From: DATBLE01 sp963841405
GTDB lineage: Bacteria; Actinomycetota; Thermoleophilia; Gaiellales; Gaiellaceae
Length of the DNA: 64,000 bases
Direction of reading: 5' to 3'
Assembly: GCA_963841405.1 (NCBI GenBank)
Contig: CAWJCM010000003.1
Coordinates: 248,001-312,000 of the forward strand
The notes beneath the pieces are model-generated. The model saw only the letters and a list, made by a program, of their open reading frames with translations, had not been told where the DNA came from and did no database searches. Positions 45,742 through 53,320 of this stretch are shown here, piece after piece (position 1 is the stretch's first letter; each line of letters opens with the position of its first letter). A program made the position numbers and the translations under genes.

Positions 45742-46962
45742 TCAGACCAGCAATCGCGCAACGAAGAACCCGGACGTTCGGTGCTGGTGCGGTGTCGTCA
45801 GCAGGAACTCCGTCCGTTTGGGGTGGCGGAACGCCGGCCACTCCGCGCCGAGGTCGTCGGCGGCGAGGCCCGAGGCGTCGACAACGGCCTCGTTCTCATC
45901 GGCGTTCAGTGTGCAGACCGAGAAGGTGACCGTGCCGCCCGGTCTCACCCGGGCCGCGGCCGCCCGGAGGAGCGCGAGCTGGAGCTCCGGCAGCGGCTGC
46001 GCGCGCCAGCGCAGGTCGGGCCGCGCCGCGAGGACGCCGAGCCCGGAGCACGGCGCGTCGACGAGCGCGCGGTCGAAGCCGTCCAGCTCGGAGGGCAGCT
46101 TCAGCCCGTCGCCGTTCAAGACGCGGACGCTCGTCGCGCCGAGCCGCCGAACGTTCTCCTCGAGCTCGCGCGCCCGCCCCTCGTGCAGCTCGACCGCCAC
46201 CACTTCCCCGGCGAGCATCGTCGCCTTCCCGCCCGGCGCAGCGCAGAGGTCGAGCACGCGCTCGCCGGGACGCGAGCCGACCGCGAGCCCCGCGAGTTGC
46301 GACCCCAGGCTCTGCGGCCAGATCCGCCCCTCGGCCAGCGCCTGCTCGTCCACGCGCGCCACGCGCCATGCTCCGGGGACGTCTGTGGGCTCGCCCTCGA
46401 TCTCGCCGCGGACGAGGCGGACGACTGTCTCTGGCGCCTCGTTCTGGGCCCGCATCAGCGCGAGCGCCTCCTCCTCACCCCAGTCCCGCCGCCACGTCTC
46501 GTACACCCAGTCGGGATACGAGCGCTTCAGCGGCCCTTCCGGGAGCCCGGACAGCAGCGCAGGGAGGCCGCCGGCCAGCCGCCGCATGACCGCGTTCGTG
46601 AACGGCACCGCCCGCTCCAGTCGGGCGGCCCGCACGAGCTCGACCGACTCGTTGACCGCCGCATGCGCCGGCACTCCGTCGAGATAGGCGAGCTGGTAGG
46701 CGCCGAGCCGGAGTGCCGCCTTGACCGGCGGGTCGAGCTTCCGCACCGGCCGGCGACCGAGCGTCTCGATCGCATGGTCGAGCGTCCGGACGCGCTGCAC
46801 CGTTCCGTACGCGATCTGCTGGGCAAGGGCCCGGTCGCGGGCGTCCAGTCCCTCGGCAACGGTGGCGAAGACGCGGTCGGCGTAGGCGTCGTCCTCGAAG
46901 ACGCGGAGGACGACGTCGTAGGCCGCTCGGCGCGCCGGGCTTACCGCAGCCCGCGCAGCCAT
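45742..46962 (-). CDS. rsmB: 16S rRNA (cytosine967-C5)-methyltransferase RsmB
   Basis: RsmB methylates C967 of 16S rRNA. The 406-residue protein has a NusB-like N-terminal domain (ARRAAYDVVLRVFEDDAYAD, ALAQQIAYGTVQRVRTLDHA, LDPPVKAALRLGAYQLAYLD, AAVNESVELVRAA) and the methyltransferase domain with DLCAAPGGKATMLAG, VLNGDGLKLPSEL, ALVDAPCSGLGVLAARPD (catalytic Cys in PCS) and TVTFSVCTLNADENEAVV with the second cysteine. ATG at 46962 overlaps fmt by 22 bases. Confidence 0.94.
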   Translation of the reverse strand: MAARAAVSPARRAAYDVVLRVFEDDAYADRVFATVAEGLDARDRALAQQIAYGTVQRVRTLDHAIETLGRRPVRKLDPPVKAALRLGAYQLAYLDGVPAHAAVNESVELVRAARLERAVPFTNAVMRRLAGGLPALLSGLPEGPLKRSYPDWVYETWRRDWGEEEALALMRAQNEAPETVVRLVRGEIEGEPTDVPGAWRVARVDEQALAEGRIWPQSLGSQLAGLAVGSRPGERVLDLCAAPGGKATMLAGEVVAVELHEGRARELEENVRRLGATSVRVLNGDGLKLPSELDGFDRALVDAPCSGLGVLAARPDLRWRAQPLPELQLALLRAAAARVRPGGTVTFSVCTLNADENEAVVDASGLAADDLGAEWPAFRHPKRTEFLLTTPHQHRTSGFFVARLLV

Positions 46963-47717
46963 GCCTCGTACCCCATCGTCCGGCCGCCGGGCGGTTGCAC
47001 CTCGAGCGGGACGAACCGGCCCTCCTCGACGCGGGCGCGCCACACCACCACCGGCCGTCCTTCGAGCTCGGCACGCGCGCCGATGTGCGGCGAGAGCGCG
47101 CGCACCCGGTTCACCGCCTCCTCCGGCTTGGAGAGGTCGAGGACGCGGTCCTCCGGGCCGATCTTCTCGGCGTACGTGACGCCCTCGCCAGGCTGGGGGC
47201 TGAACTCGGGAGCGGAAAGCGTCTGCTCGAGCAGCTCGACCGCGAGCGGGACGGCCCGGTCGTAAATCGCGCCGGAGTCGTCGTCCGGGCCGATCGGGAA
47301 GAGCTCCTGCGCGGCGATCGGCCCCGCATCGAGCTCCTCGACCAGCCTGATCACGGTGACGCCCGTCTCCGTGTCGCCGGCCATGATCGCCCGCTCCACC
47401 GGCGCCGCCCCACGCCAGCGCGGCAGCAGCGACGGGTGCACGTTCAGCCAGAGATGCTGGTCGAGCAGATCGCGCGGGATCAGGCGGCCGTAGGCGACCA
47501 GCACGATCGTGGGCTCGTCGAGGGTCTCTTCGAGGCTCTCGACGACCGGGATCTCCAACCTCAGGGCCGTCAACTTGGCCGGCGTGGGTCGGAGACCCCT
47601 TCCCCGGCCCGCGGGCGAATCCGGCTGAGTCAGGCAGAAAGCGACTTCGTGGTTGGCAGCAACTCGCTCCAGGACACTCGCACCGAACGGCGCGCTCGCG
47701 GCGAAGCCGAACCGCAC
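46941..47717 (-). CDS. fmt: Methionyl-tRNA formyltransferase, short form
   Basis: Formylates the initiator Met-tRNA. The core is clear: CLTQPDSPAGRGRGLRPTPA, IVLVAYGRLIPRDLLDQHLW, LNVHPSLLPRWRGAAPVERA with catalytic Asn and His, and VIRLVEELDAGPIAAQELFP with the catalytic Asp. At 258 residues it is about 50 shorter than usual; parts between the substrate loop and the active site and in the C-terminal domain are reduced, while catalytic residues are kept. GTG at 47717, two bases after the def stop. Its presence with def confirms formyl-methionine initiation. Confidence 0.9.
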   Translation of the reverse strand: MRFGFAASAPFGASVLERVAANHEVAFCLTQPDSPAGRGRGLRPTPAKLTALRLEIPVVESLEETLDEPTIVLVAYGRLIPRDLLDQHLWLNVHPSLLPRWRGAAPVERAIMAGDTETGVTVIRLVEELDAGPIAAQELFPIGPDDDSGAIYDRAVPLAVELLEQTLSAPEFSPQPGEGVTYAEKIGPEDRVLDLSKPEEAVNRVRALSPHIGARAELEGRPVVVWRARVEEGRFVPLEVQPPGGRTMGYEAWLRGLR

Positions 47718-47719
47718 GG

Positions 47720-48286
47720 CTAGCCCAGGATCGGCTGCGGGCGAAGCGCCGCCATCGCCTCGCGCCGGGCCTCGGGCGTCGTCCGCTCCAGGATCAGGAC
47801 GCCGTCGAGGTGATCGAGCTCGTGCTGGACGACCCGGGCTGCGAGCCCTTCGAGCTCGAGGCGGTAGGGCGCGCCCACGGCGTCCTGCGCCTCGAGCGTC
47901 ACCACGCGGGGCCGCTCGACCGGCACGAGCACCCCCTGCATCGAGAGGCAACCCTCGTCGGCCGTCTCCAGCTCCTCGCCGGGATCGACGATCGTCGGGT
48001 TGACGGCGGCCCGCGGCTCGTCCTCGTCCCCGATCTGGAACACGAACACGCGACGCAGCACGCCCGCCTGGTTGCCGGCGAGGCCGATGCCGCGCGCGTC
48101 GGCCATCAGCGCCTGCATGCGCTCGACCAGGCGCCGGAGGTCGTCGTCGAACTCCTCCACCACCTCGGCCCTGAGCTTCAGCACCGGGTCGGGCCACTGC
48201 CTGATCTGGGCGAGCGCGAGCCGTCGCCGCGCCTCGTTCTCGGCGCTCAGCTCCTCGTCGACGACCTGCCCGTGCTCCTCGCTCAC
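47720..48286 (-). CDS. def: Peptide deformylase
   Basis: Removes the formyl group from nascent proteins. The 188-residue enzyme has the three motifs: GIGLAGNQAGVLRRVFVF (consensus GxGLAAxQ, here with Gly-Asn in place of Ala-Pro/Ala-Thr), ADEGCLSMQGVLVPVERPRV (EGCLS with the metal Cys) and VVQHELDHLDGVLILERT (QHExDH). An acidic 20-residue N-terminal extension (MSEEHGQVVDEELSAENEAR) precedes the fold. ATG at 48286; next to fmt as usual and 18 bases after priA. Confidence 0.93.
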   Translation of the reverse strand: MSEEHGQVVDEELSAENEARRRLALAQIRQWPDPVLKLRAEVVEEFDDDLRRLVERMQALMADARGIGLAGNQAGVLRRVFVFQIGDEDEPRAAVNPTIVDPGEELETADEGCLSMQGVLVPVERPRVVTLEAQDAVGAPYRLELEGLAARVVQHELDHLDGVLILERTTPEARREAMAALRPQPILG

Positions 48287-48304
48287 ACCGCCGGTCAGTG
48301 TATT

Positions 48305-50236
48305 TCAGAGGCTCTGCGGATCGACGTCGACCACGGCGGCGAGGCCCGCCTTTCGCATCGCCGGTGCCGCTGCAGCGAGGGCCCGGGCCGCACGGGCCGC
48401 GAGCGCTCCCGGCTTGTCGGTCTTGGCGACGAGCTGGGCGCGGTGGCGCCCGCGCAGCCGCAGGATCGGCGCCGGGCCGAGCAGCTCGGCGCCGCCGAGC
48501 GCGTCTTTCAGTTCCCGCAGCGCCTGCATGGGTACGTCGGCCTCCGGCCCGGAGACGACGATGCGCACGAGGTGCCCGAAAGGCGGGTACCCCAGCGCCT
48601 CACGCCGTTCCAGCTCGCCGGCCAGGAAGCGGCCGACGTCGTGGCGCGCGGCTAGCTCGACGGGCCGCGCGTCGGGCTGGAACGTCTGGATCAGAACACG
48701 GCCGGGCGCGTCGCGGCCGCTCCTGCCCGCGAGCTGCGTGAGCAGCTGGAAGGTTCGCTCCTCGGCGCGGAAGTCGGGCAGCGCGAGGCCCGTGTCGGCG
48801 TCGACCACGGCGGCGAGCGCGACCCCCTGGAAGTGGTGGCCCTTGGCGACCATCTGCGTGCCGAGCAGGACCGCGCGGTCCGCCGCGGCAAACCGCTCCA
48901 GGGCCGCAGACGGGTCGCGCGAGTCCGCGTCCAGGCGAACGAGCGCCAGCTCGGGCAGGCGGGACGCAAGCTCCCGCTCGAGCCGCTGGGTCCCGGCACC
49001 GAGCCGGGCGAGCTCGGCCGACCCACACTCGGGGCACAGCTCGGGCGCGGGCTCGGCGTGGCCGCAGTGGTGGCAGCGGAGGTATCCGTCGCCGTGAAGA
49101 ACGAGCGCGACGTCGCAGTTCGGGCAGCGGCGGGTGACGCCGCACGTCCGGCAGTGGATCGCCGGAACGAGCCCGCGGCGATTCAGCAGCAGGATTGCCT
49201 TGCCGCCGTTCTCGGCGATGCGGCCGAGCTCGGCGAGCAGTGGGGCGGAGAGCGGGTAGCCCCGCTCTCGCCGCAGGTCGACGACGCGCACCGGCGGGAG
49301 CCTCCCCGTGTTGGTCGCAGCGGATGAAGACGGGGCTAGCCTGCCGCCGAGCTCGAGCCGCTCGAGCGCGGCCCAGCTCTCGGGCCTCGGCGTCGCGCTT
49401 CCGAACACGGCGACCGCTCCCTCGAGCGAGGACCGCTTGGCGGCGACCGTTCTCGCGTCGTAGCGGGGATCCGACTCCTGTTTGTAGGAGGGGTCGTGCT
49501 CCTCGTCGACGCAGATCAGCCCGAGGCCGCGAACCCGCGCGAACACCGCAGAGCGGGCGCCGACCACGACCCGGGCCTCGCCGGAGGCGATTCGCTCGCG
49601 CTCGTCGCGGCGCGCGGCCTCGGTCAGCCCGGAGTGGAGCAGCGCGATCCGCTCGCCGAAGCGAGCCTGGAAGCGACCGACCGCCTGCGGGGTCAGAGCT
49701 ATCTCGGGAACGAGAACGATCGCGCCCAGGCCCCGCTCCAGCGCCGAGGCACACGCCTGGAGGTAGACCTCGGTCTTGCCGCTGCCGGTCGCGCCGTACA
49801 GGAGGTAGCGGCCGCCGCCGCCGTCCATCGCCGCGACGATCGCCGCCACTGCAGCCGACTGCTCCGGCGTCAGCTCCGCAGGCGTCGGCTCGCCTGCCAG
49901 GCCGGCCCGTGTCTCCCGGCGCTCGCCGCGCCGGCGGCGCGCGCGCGGCGCAACCAGCTCGAGCGCCCGCGCCGGTGTCGAGCCGTAGTACTCTGCGACC
50001 CAGAGCGCGAGGTCGACGAGCTCGGGCGAGAGCTCGTCCAGCACCCCGGCAACCGGGGACGCGGCCACGCCCGGCGGCGGCGGCTCGCCTGTCGAGACGA
50101 CGACGCCGCGAACCCGCGAACGCCCGAAGGGCACGGACACGACCGCCCCCTTCCCCACTCCGTCCGGCACCTTGTACGTGAAGGCGCGCGCGACGGCGCG
50201 GGCGGGGACGAGCGGGAAGACGGAGGCATATGCCAC
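48305..50236 (-). CDS. priA: Primosomal replication protein N' (PriA helicase)
   Basis: PriA restarts stalled forks. The 643-residue protein has an N-terminal DNA-binding domain (VARAFTYKVPDGVGKGAVVS, PFGRSRVRGVVVS), Walker A YLLYGATGSGKTEVYLQACA, CVDEEHDPSYKQESDPRYDA and a zinc-binding module (HCRTCGVTRRCPNCD and RCHHCGHAEPAPELCPECGS, eight cysteines). LLGTQMVAKGHHFQGVALAA and QLLTQLAGRSGRDAPGRVLI are helicase motifs. It is shorter than E. coli PriA. GTG at 50236 follows TAGGCT by 6 bases. Confidence 0.95.
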   Translation of the reverse strand: MAYASVFPLVPARAVARAFTYKVPDGVGKGAVVSVPFGRSRVRGVVVSTGEPPPPGVAASPVAGVLDELSPELVDLALWVAEYYGSTPARALELVAPRARRRRGERRETRAGLAGEPTPAELTPEQSAAVAAIVAAMDGGGGRYLLYGATGSGKTEVYLQACASALERGLGAIVLVPEIALTPQAVGRFQARFGERIALLHSGLTEAARRDERERIASGEARVVVGARSAVFARVRGLGLICVDEEHDPSYKQESDPRYDARTVAAKRSSLEGAVAVFGSATPRPESWAALERLELGGRLAPSSSAATNTGRLPPVRVVDLRRERGYPLSAPLLAELGRIAENGGKAILLLNRRGLVPAIHCRTCGVTRRCPNCDVALVLHGDGYLRCHHCGHAEPAPELCPECGSAELARLGAGTQRLERELASRLPELALVRLDADSRDPSAALERFAAADRAVLLGTQMVAKGHHFQGVALAAVVDADTGLALPDFRAEERTFQLLTQLAGRSGRDAPGRVLIQTFQPDARPVELAARHDVGRFLAGELERREALGYPPFGHLVRIVVSGPEADVPMQALRELKDALGGAELLGPAPILRLRGRHRAQLVAKTDKPGALAARAARALAAAAPAMRKAGLAAVVDVDPQSL

Positions 50237-50242
50237 CGGCCC

Positions 50243-50248
50243 AGCCTA
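50243..50248 (-). promoter_or_regulatory. Leaderless-type promoter of the priA-def-fmt-rsmB operon
   Basis: TAGGCT with a 6-base gap to the GTG at 50236. Confidence 0.6.
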
Positions 50249-50265
50249 GAGACGGCGGTGGCGGG

Positions 50266-51108
50266 CTAGACGCCAGCGGCCTCGACCACGAACTCGGTCG
50301 CGAAGCCGAGGAAGAGGCCGAGGAGGAGGAACCAGGCGATGAAATTCTTCGACGCCATCCGCCGGTTGACGTCTACGAGCTCGAGCACGACATACAGGAT
50401 GGAGCCTGCGGCGAGCGCGAGGAAGAGGATCGAGAGCGACTCGCTGACCCAGGCCTGCCCGATCAGCGTCCCGACGAACGTCGGCCCGCCGCCGATCAGG
50501 CCGAGCAGCAGCAGGAAGCGCCAGCTGGGCCGGACCGGCTCGCCCGAGAGCGGCGCGACGATCCCGAACCCCTCCGTGGCGTTGTGGAGGCCGAAGCCGA
50601 TGATCAGGACGACCGCCAGGCTGATCGCGCCCGCGGCGCCGGCCTGGCCGATCGCCAGCCCCTCGGAGAAGTTGTGCAGGCCGATCCCGGTCGCGATCAG
50701 CAACGAGAGCCAGGCGGAAGCGGAGAGCGAGGCCGCCCACGACTGCTCGAACTCGGCAGCGGACGCCGCGCCGGGGCCGAGCATGGCCGCATTGCGTCGG
50801 CGCTTCATCCAACCGTCGTAGTAGACAAGGCTCATCAGTCCGGCAGCGAAGCCGGTGCCGAAGAGGCCCACGTACCAGGCGAAGTGCGGCCAGCTTCCTC
50901 CGTCTACCGCGCTCCCGAGCGCCTCGTCGACCGGCTCGATCGCGCCGTGGATCACGTCGTAGAGCAGGAAGAGCAGGATCCCGGTCGCGACCGCGCTCAG
51001 CGCCGCCTTCAGCCTGATGCTCGGATTAGAGAGCCGCCCGAGGGGGAGACCGATCAGGATCGTCGCTCCGGCGACGGCTCCGAGGATCAGGATCTGGGTC
51101 GACGACAT
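50266..51108 (-). CDS. ZIP family metal transporter
   Basis: A 280-residue membrane protein with about eight hydrophobic helices. Helices IV and V carry the ZIP metal-binding motifs: GIGLHNFSEGLAIG (His-Asn and Glu-Gly) and GFGLHNATEGFGIVAP. A cytosolic loop between helices III and IV is charged (DGWMKRRRNAAMLG). ZIP proteins bring zinc, iron or manganese into the cytoplasm. It is divergent from a DtxR-type regulator across a perfect palindrome, so it is probably controlled by metal through that regulator; manganese or iron is the likely metal. Confidence 0.9.
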   Translation of the reverse strand: MSSTQILILGAVAGATILIGLPLGRLSNPSIRLKAALSAVATGILLFLLYDVIHGAIEPVDEALGSAVDGGSWPHFAWYVGLFGTGFAAGLMSLVYYDGWMKRRRNAAMLGPGAASAAEFEQSWAASLSASAWLSLLIATGIGLHNFSEGLAIGQAGAAGAISLAVVLIIGFGLHNATEGFGIVAPLSGEPVRPSWRFLLLLGLIGGGPTFVGTLIGQAWVSESLSILFLALAAGSILYVVLELVDVNRRMASKNFIAWFLLLGLFLGFATEFVVEAAGV

Positions 51109-51129
51109 GTCAGGCGTTCCTTCGGACTC

Positions 51130-51149
51130 TTGTAAGGCATACCTTACAA
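51130..51149. promoter_or_regulatory. Probable DtxR/MntR-type operator
   Basis: TTGTAAGG (51130-51137) and CCTTACAA (51142-51149) form a perfect 8+8 inverted repeat around CATA. It lies 21 bases before the ZIP start and 11 bases before the TATAGT promoter of the dtxR-like gene, so one regulator could control both directions. AT-rich half-sites with AGG...CCT are typical of DtxR/MntR operators. Confidence 0.75.
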
Positions 51150-51160
51150 ACCGGCGCGAC

Positions 51161-51166
51161 TATAGT
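51161..51166 (+). promoter_or_regulatory. -10 element of the dtxR-like gene
   Basis: TATAGT, starting 11 bases after the operator palindrome. The expected transcript begins about 27 bases before the ATG at 51200. Confidence 0.55.
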
Positions 51167-51199
51167 GGCAGCCCCGGACGACGTCAAGCGTCAACGGTC

Positions 51200-51910
51200 A
51201 TGGCCCAACGGCACTCGGTCGACGAATACCTGGAGACGATCTGGTTCCTCGCCTTCCCGATCGGCGAGTACCGGCCCACGACCACGGGCACGCCCACGCT
51301 CGCGTCGCGCGTCGCCGAGATGCTCGGCGTCTCCCGCGCCTCCGCCGGCGAGATGCTGAAACGCCTCGAGAAGGAGGGCCTCGTCGAGCGGGGCGAGCAC
51401 AAGGAGGCGATCCTGACCGAGGCCGGCCGCGAGCGGGCCGAGCGCGTCGTCCGGCGGCACCGGATCATCGAGCGGCTGCTCACCGACTTCATGGGATACA
51501 CGGCTGCGGAGGCGCACGTGCACGCGGACGAGCTCGGCGACACGTTCACCGACGACATGATCGAGCGGATGGAGGAGAAGCTGGGCCACCCCGAGCGCTG
51601 CCCGCACGGCTGGCCGGTCGACACCGATCTCGAGCAGCGGGAGAACCGGGAGCTGGCGCCGCTGTCGGCGCTCGAGCAGGGCGACCGGGCGACGATCGTC
51701 CGCCTCGCCGAGCACGACGGCGAGCTCCTGCACTGGTTCTACGACCAGGGTCTCGTCCCGGGCACGAAGCTCCGGGTCACCTCGGCGGAACCCGCAGCCG
51801 GGCAGGTCGTCGTGCGGCTGAATGGCGACGAGCGCTCGATCGGCGAGAAGGCGGCCGGCGGGTTGTTCGTCAGACCAAACCGTGGGGGAACCCATGGTTC
51901 CCCCACGTAG
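51200..51910 (+). CDS. DtxR/MntR-type metal-dependent repressor
   Basis: A 236-residue regulator with N-terminal winged helix (SVDEYLETIWFLAFPIGEYR, LASRVAEMLGVSRASAGEML, KRLEKEGLVERGEHKEAILT), a metal-binding/dimerisation domain (RHRIIERLLTDFMGYTAAEA, HVHADELGDTFTDDMIERME, HPERCPHGWPV) and a C-terminal SH3/FeoA-like domain (LSALEQGDRATIVRLAEHDG to DERSIGEKAAGGLFVR). At the usual E-x-x-x-x-C/E-R-x-E-H metal positions it has D-E-L-G-D, so the ligand set differs from DtxR and MntR. The last nine residues before TAG are encoded by the palindromic repeat at 51881. Upstream operator suggests autoregulation. Confidence 0.9.
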   Translation: MAQRHSVDEYLETIWFLAFPIGEYRPTTTGTPTLASRVAEMLGVSRASAGEMLKRLEKEGLVERGEHKEAILTEAGRERAERVVRRHRIIERLLTDFMGYTAAEAHVHADELGDTFTDDMIERMEEKLGHPERCPHGWPVDTDLEQRENRELAPLSALEQGDRATIVRLAEHDGELLHWFYDQGLVPGTKLRVTSAEPAAGQVVVRLNGDERSIGEKAAGGLFVRPNRGGTHGSPT

Positions 51911-52001
51911 CCCCCTCCTCTACTCGCTCGCTTCGCTCGCATCGCGCACCCGAAGGAACCCAGAAAGGTTGCGAGCCGTGCCCGCACAGGTCGGGCGCGG
52001 C
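51881..52001 (+). repeat. Composite palindromic repeat, copy at the 3' end of dtxR-like gene
   Basis: Order on the plus strand: hairpin 1, arms CGTGGGGGAACC (51881-51892) and GGTTCCCCCACG (51896-51907) around CAT; a CCCCCTCCTC box; CTCGCTCGCTTCGCTCGCAT (51925-51944); a variable stretch with AAGGAACC; hairpin 3, arms GCCGTGCCCG (51975-51984) and CGGGCGCGGC (51992-52001) around 7 bases. It matches the copy at 18418-18527 part by part. It fills the gap between the convergent dtxR-like and metK genes and probably ends both transcripts. Confidence 0.75.
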
Positions 52002-52015
52002 GCGGATCGCGTAAC

Positions 52016-53278
52016 TCAGGCCGTGGTGGCGGCCACTGATTCGAGGCCGGCGGCCTCGCGCAGCGCATCCGCCCTGTCGACGCGCTCCCACGTGAAGTCG
52101 TGGTCGTCGCGGCCGAAGTGGCCGTACGCGGCCGTCTTCTGGTAGATCGGCCGGCGCAGCTCGAGGTCCTTGATGATCGCCGCCGGCCGGAGGTCGAAGT
52201 TCGCCCGGACGAGCTCCTCGATCCGGGCGGTCGTGATCCCGTCGCGCTCGGTGCCGAAGCACTCCACCTGGAGCGACACGGGGTGGGCGACCCCGATGGC
52301 GTAGGCGACCTGCAGCTCGCAGCGGCCGGCGAGGCCGGCCGCGACCACGTTCTTCGCGACGTAGCGGGCGGCATAGGCGGCCGAGCGGTCGACCTTCGTC
52401 GGATCCTTGCCCGAGAACGCGCCGCCGCCGTGCCGGGCGGCACCGCCGTAGGTGTCGACGATGACCTTGCGACCGGTGAGCCCGGTGTCGCCCATCGGGC
52501 CGCCGACGACGAACTTCCCTGTCGGGTTGCAGTAGAAGAAGTCCTTGTCCGTGAGCAGCCGCTTGTCGTCGTACATGTGCCCCGGAAGGATCGGATGCAG
52601 GACGTGCTCCGCGAGGTCCGGCTTGATCAACGCGTCGGCGTCGAGGCCATCGCGGTGCTGTGTCGAGATCAGGACGCGGACGATCTCCACCGGCCTGATC
52701 CGCCCCCGGCCGTCCCCCTCGTAGCGGATCGTCACCTGGGCCTTCCCGTCGGGTCGCAGGTACGGCAGGACGTCGGCCTTGCGCACCTCGGCGAGCCGCC
52801 GGCAGATCAGATGGGCGAGCGTGATCGGCATCGGCATCAGCTCGTCCGTCTCGTCGCTCGCGTAGCCGAACATCATTCCCTGGTCGCCCGCCCCCTCGCG
52901 GTCGAGCGGATCCGAGTCGTCCGGGTCGTGCTGCGTCTCGTAGGACGCGTCGACACCCTGCGCGATGTCCGGGGATTGCTCGTCGAGCGCCACGATCACA
53001 CCGCAGGTCTCGGCGTCGAAGCCGTACTTGGCGCGGTCGTAGCCGATCTCGCGGATCTTCCGGCGCACGAGCCGCGGGATGTCCACGTAGGTCTCGGTGG
53101 TGATCTCGCCGGCGACGACGACGAGCCCGGTGGTGATCAGCGTCTCACACGCGACACGGCCGAACGGATCCTCGGACAGAACGGCGTCCAGGATCGCGTC
53201 GGAGATCTGGTCGGCCATCTTGTCCGGGTGGCCCTCGGTGACCGATTCCGAGGTGAAGAGGAACGAGTGGGGCGCCAT
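52016..53278 (-). CDS. metK: S-adenosylmethionine synthetase
   Basis: Makes SAM from methionine and ATP. The 420-residue protein has FTSESVTEGHPDKMADQISD, the GAGDQGMMFGYASDETDELM motif, GGAFSGKDPTKVDRSAAY (phosphate loop GGGAFSxKDxxKVDRS) and a normal C-terminus (KTAAYGHFGRDDHDFTWERV). ATG at 53278; TAGCCT at 53295-53290 on the minus strand gives a very short leader. It is the first of its own unit, convergent with the dtxR-like gene. Confidence 0.96.
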   Translation of the reverse strand: MAPHSFLFTSESVTEGHPDKMADQISDAILDAVLSEDPFGRVACETLITTGLVVVAGEITTETYVDIPRLVRRKIREIGYDRAKYGFDAETCGVIVALDEQSPDIAQGVDASYETQHDPDDSDPLDREGAGDQGMMFGYASDETDELMPMPITLAHLICRRLAEVRKADVLPYLRPDGKAQVTIRYEGDGRGRIRPVEIVRVLISTQHRDGLDADALIKPDLAEHVLHPILPGHMYDDKRLLTDKDFFYCNPTGKFVVGGPMGDTGLTGRKVIVDTYGGAARHGGGAFSGKDPTKVDRSAAYAARYVAKNVVAAGLAGRCELQVAYAIGVAHPVSLQVECFGTERDGITTARIEELVRANFDLRPAAIIKDLELRRPIYQKTAAYGHFGRDDHDFTWERVDRADALREAAGLESVAATTA

Positions 53279-53289
53279 GGAGGGGGCGA

Positions 53290-53295
53290 AGGCTA
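53290..53295 (-). promoter_or_regulatory. -10 element of metK
   Basis: TAGCCT, 11 bases before the ATG at 53278; the leader would be about four or five bases. No SAM riboswitch fits in the 42-base gap. Confidence 0.5.
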
Positions 53296-53320
53296 CCGGA
53301 CGGCGCGACGCGGGTACCCG

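Noticed and set aside
53279..53320. SAM riboswitch upstream of metK
   Set aside because: Only about 42 bases separate metK from gpsA, too little for a SAM riboswitch.
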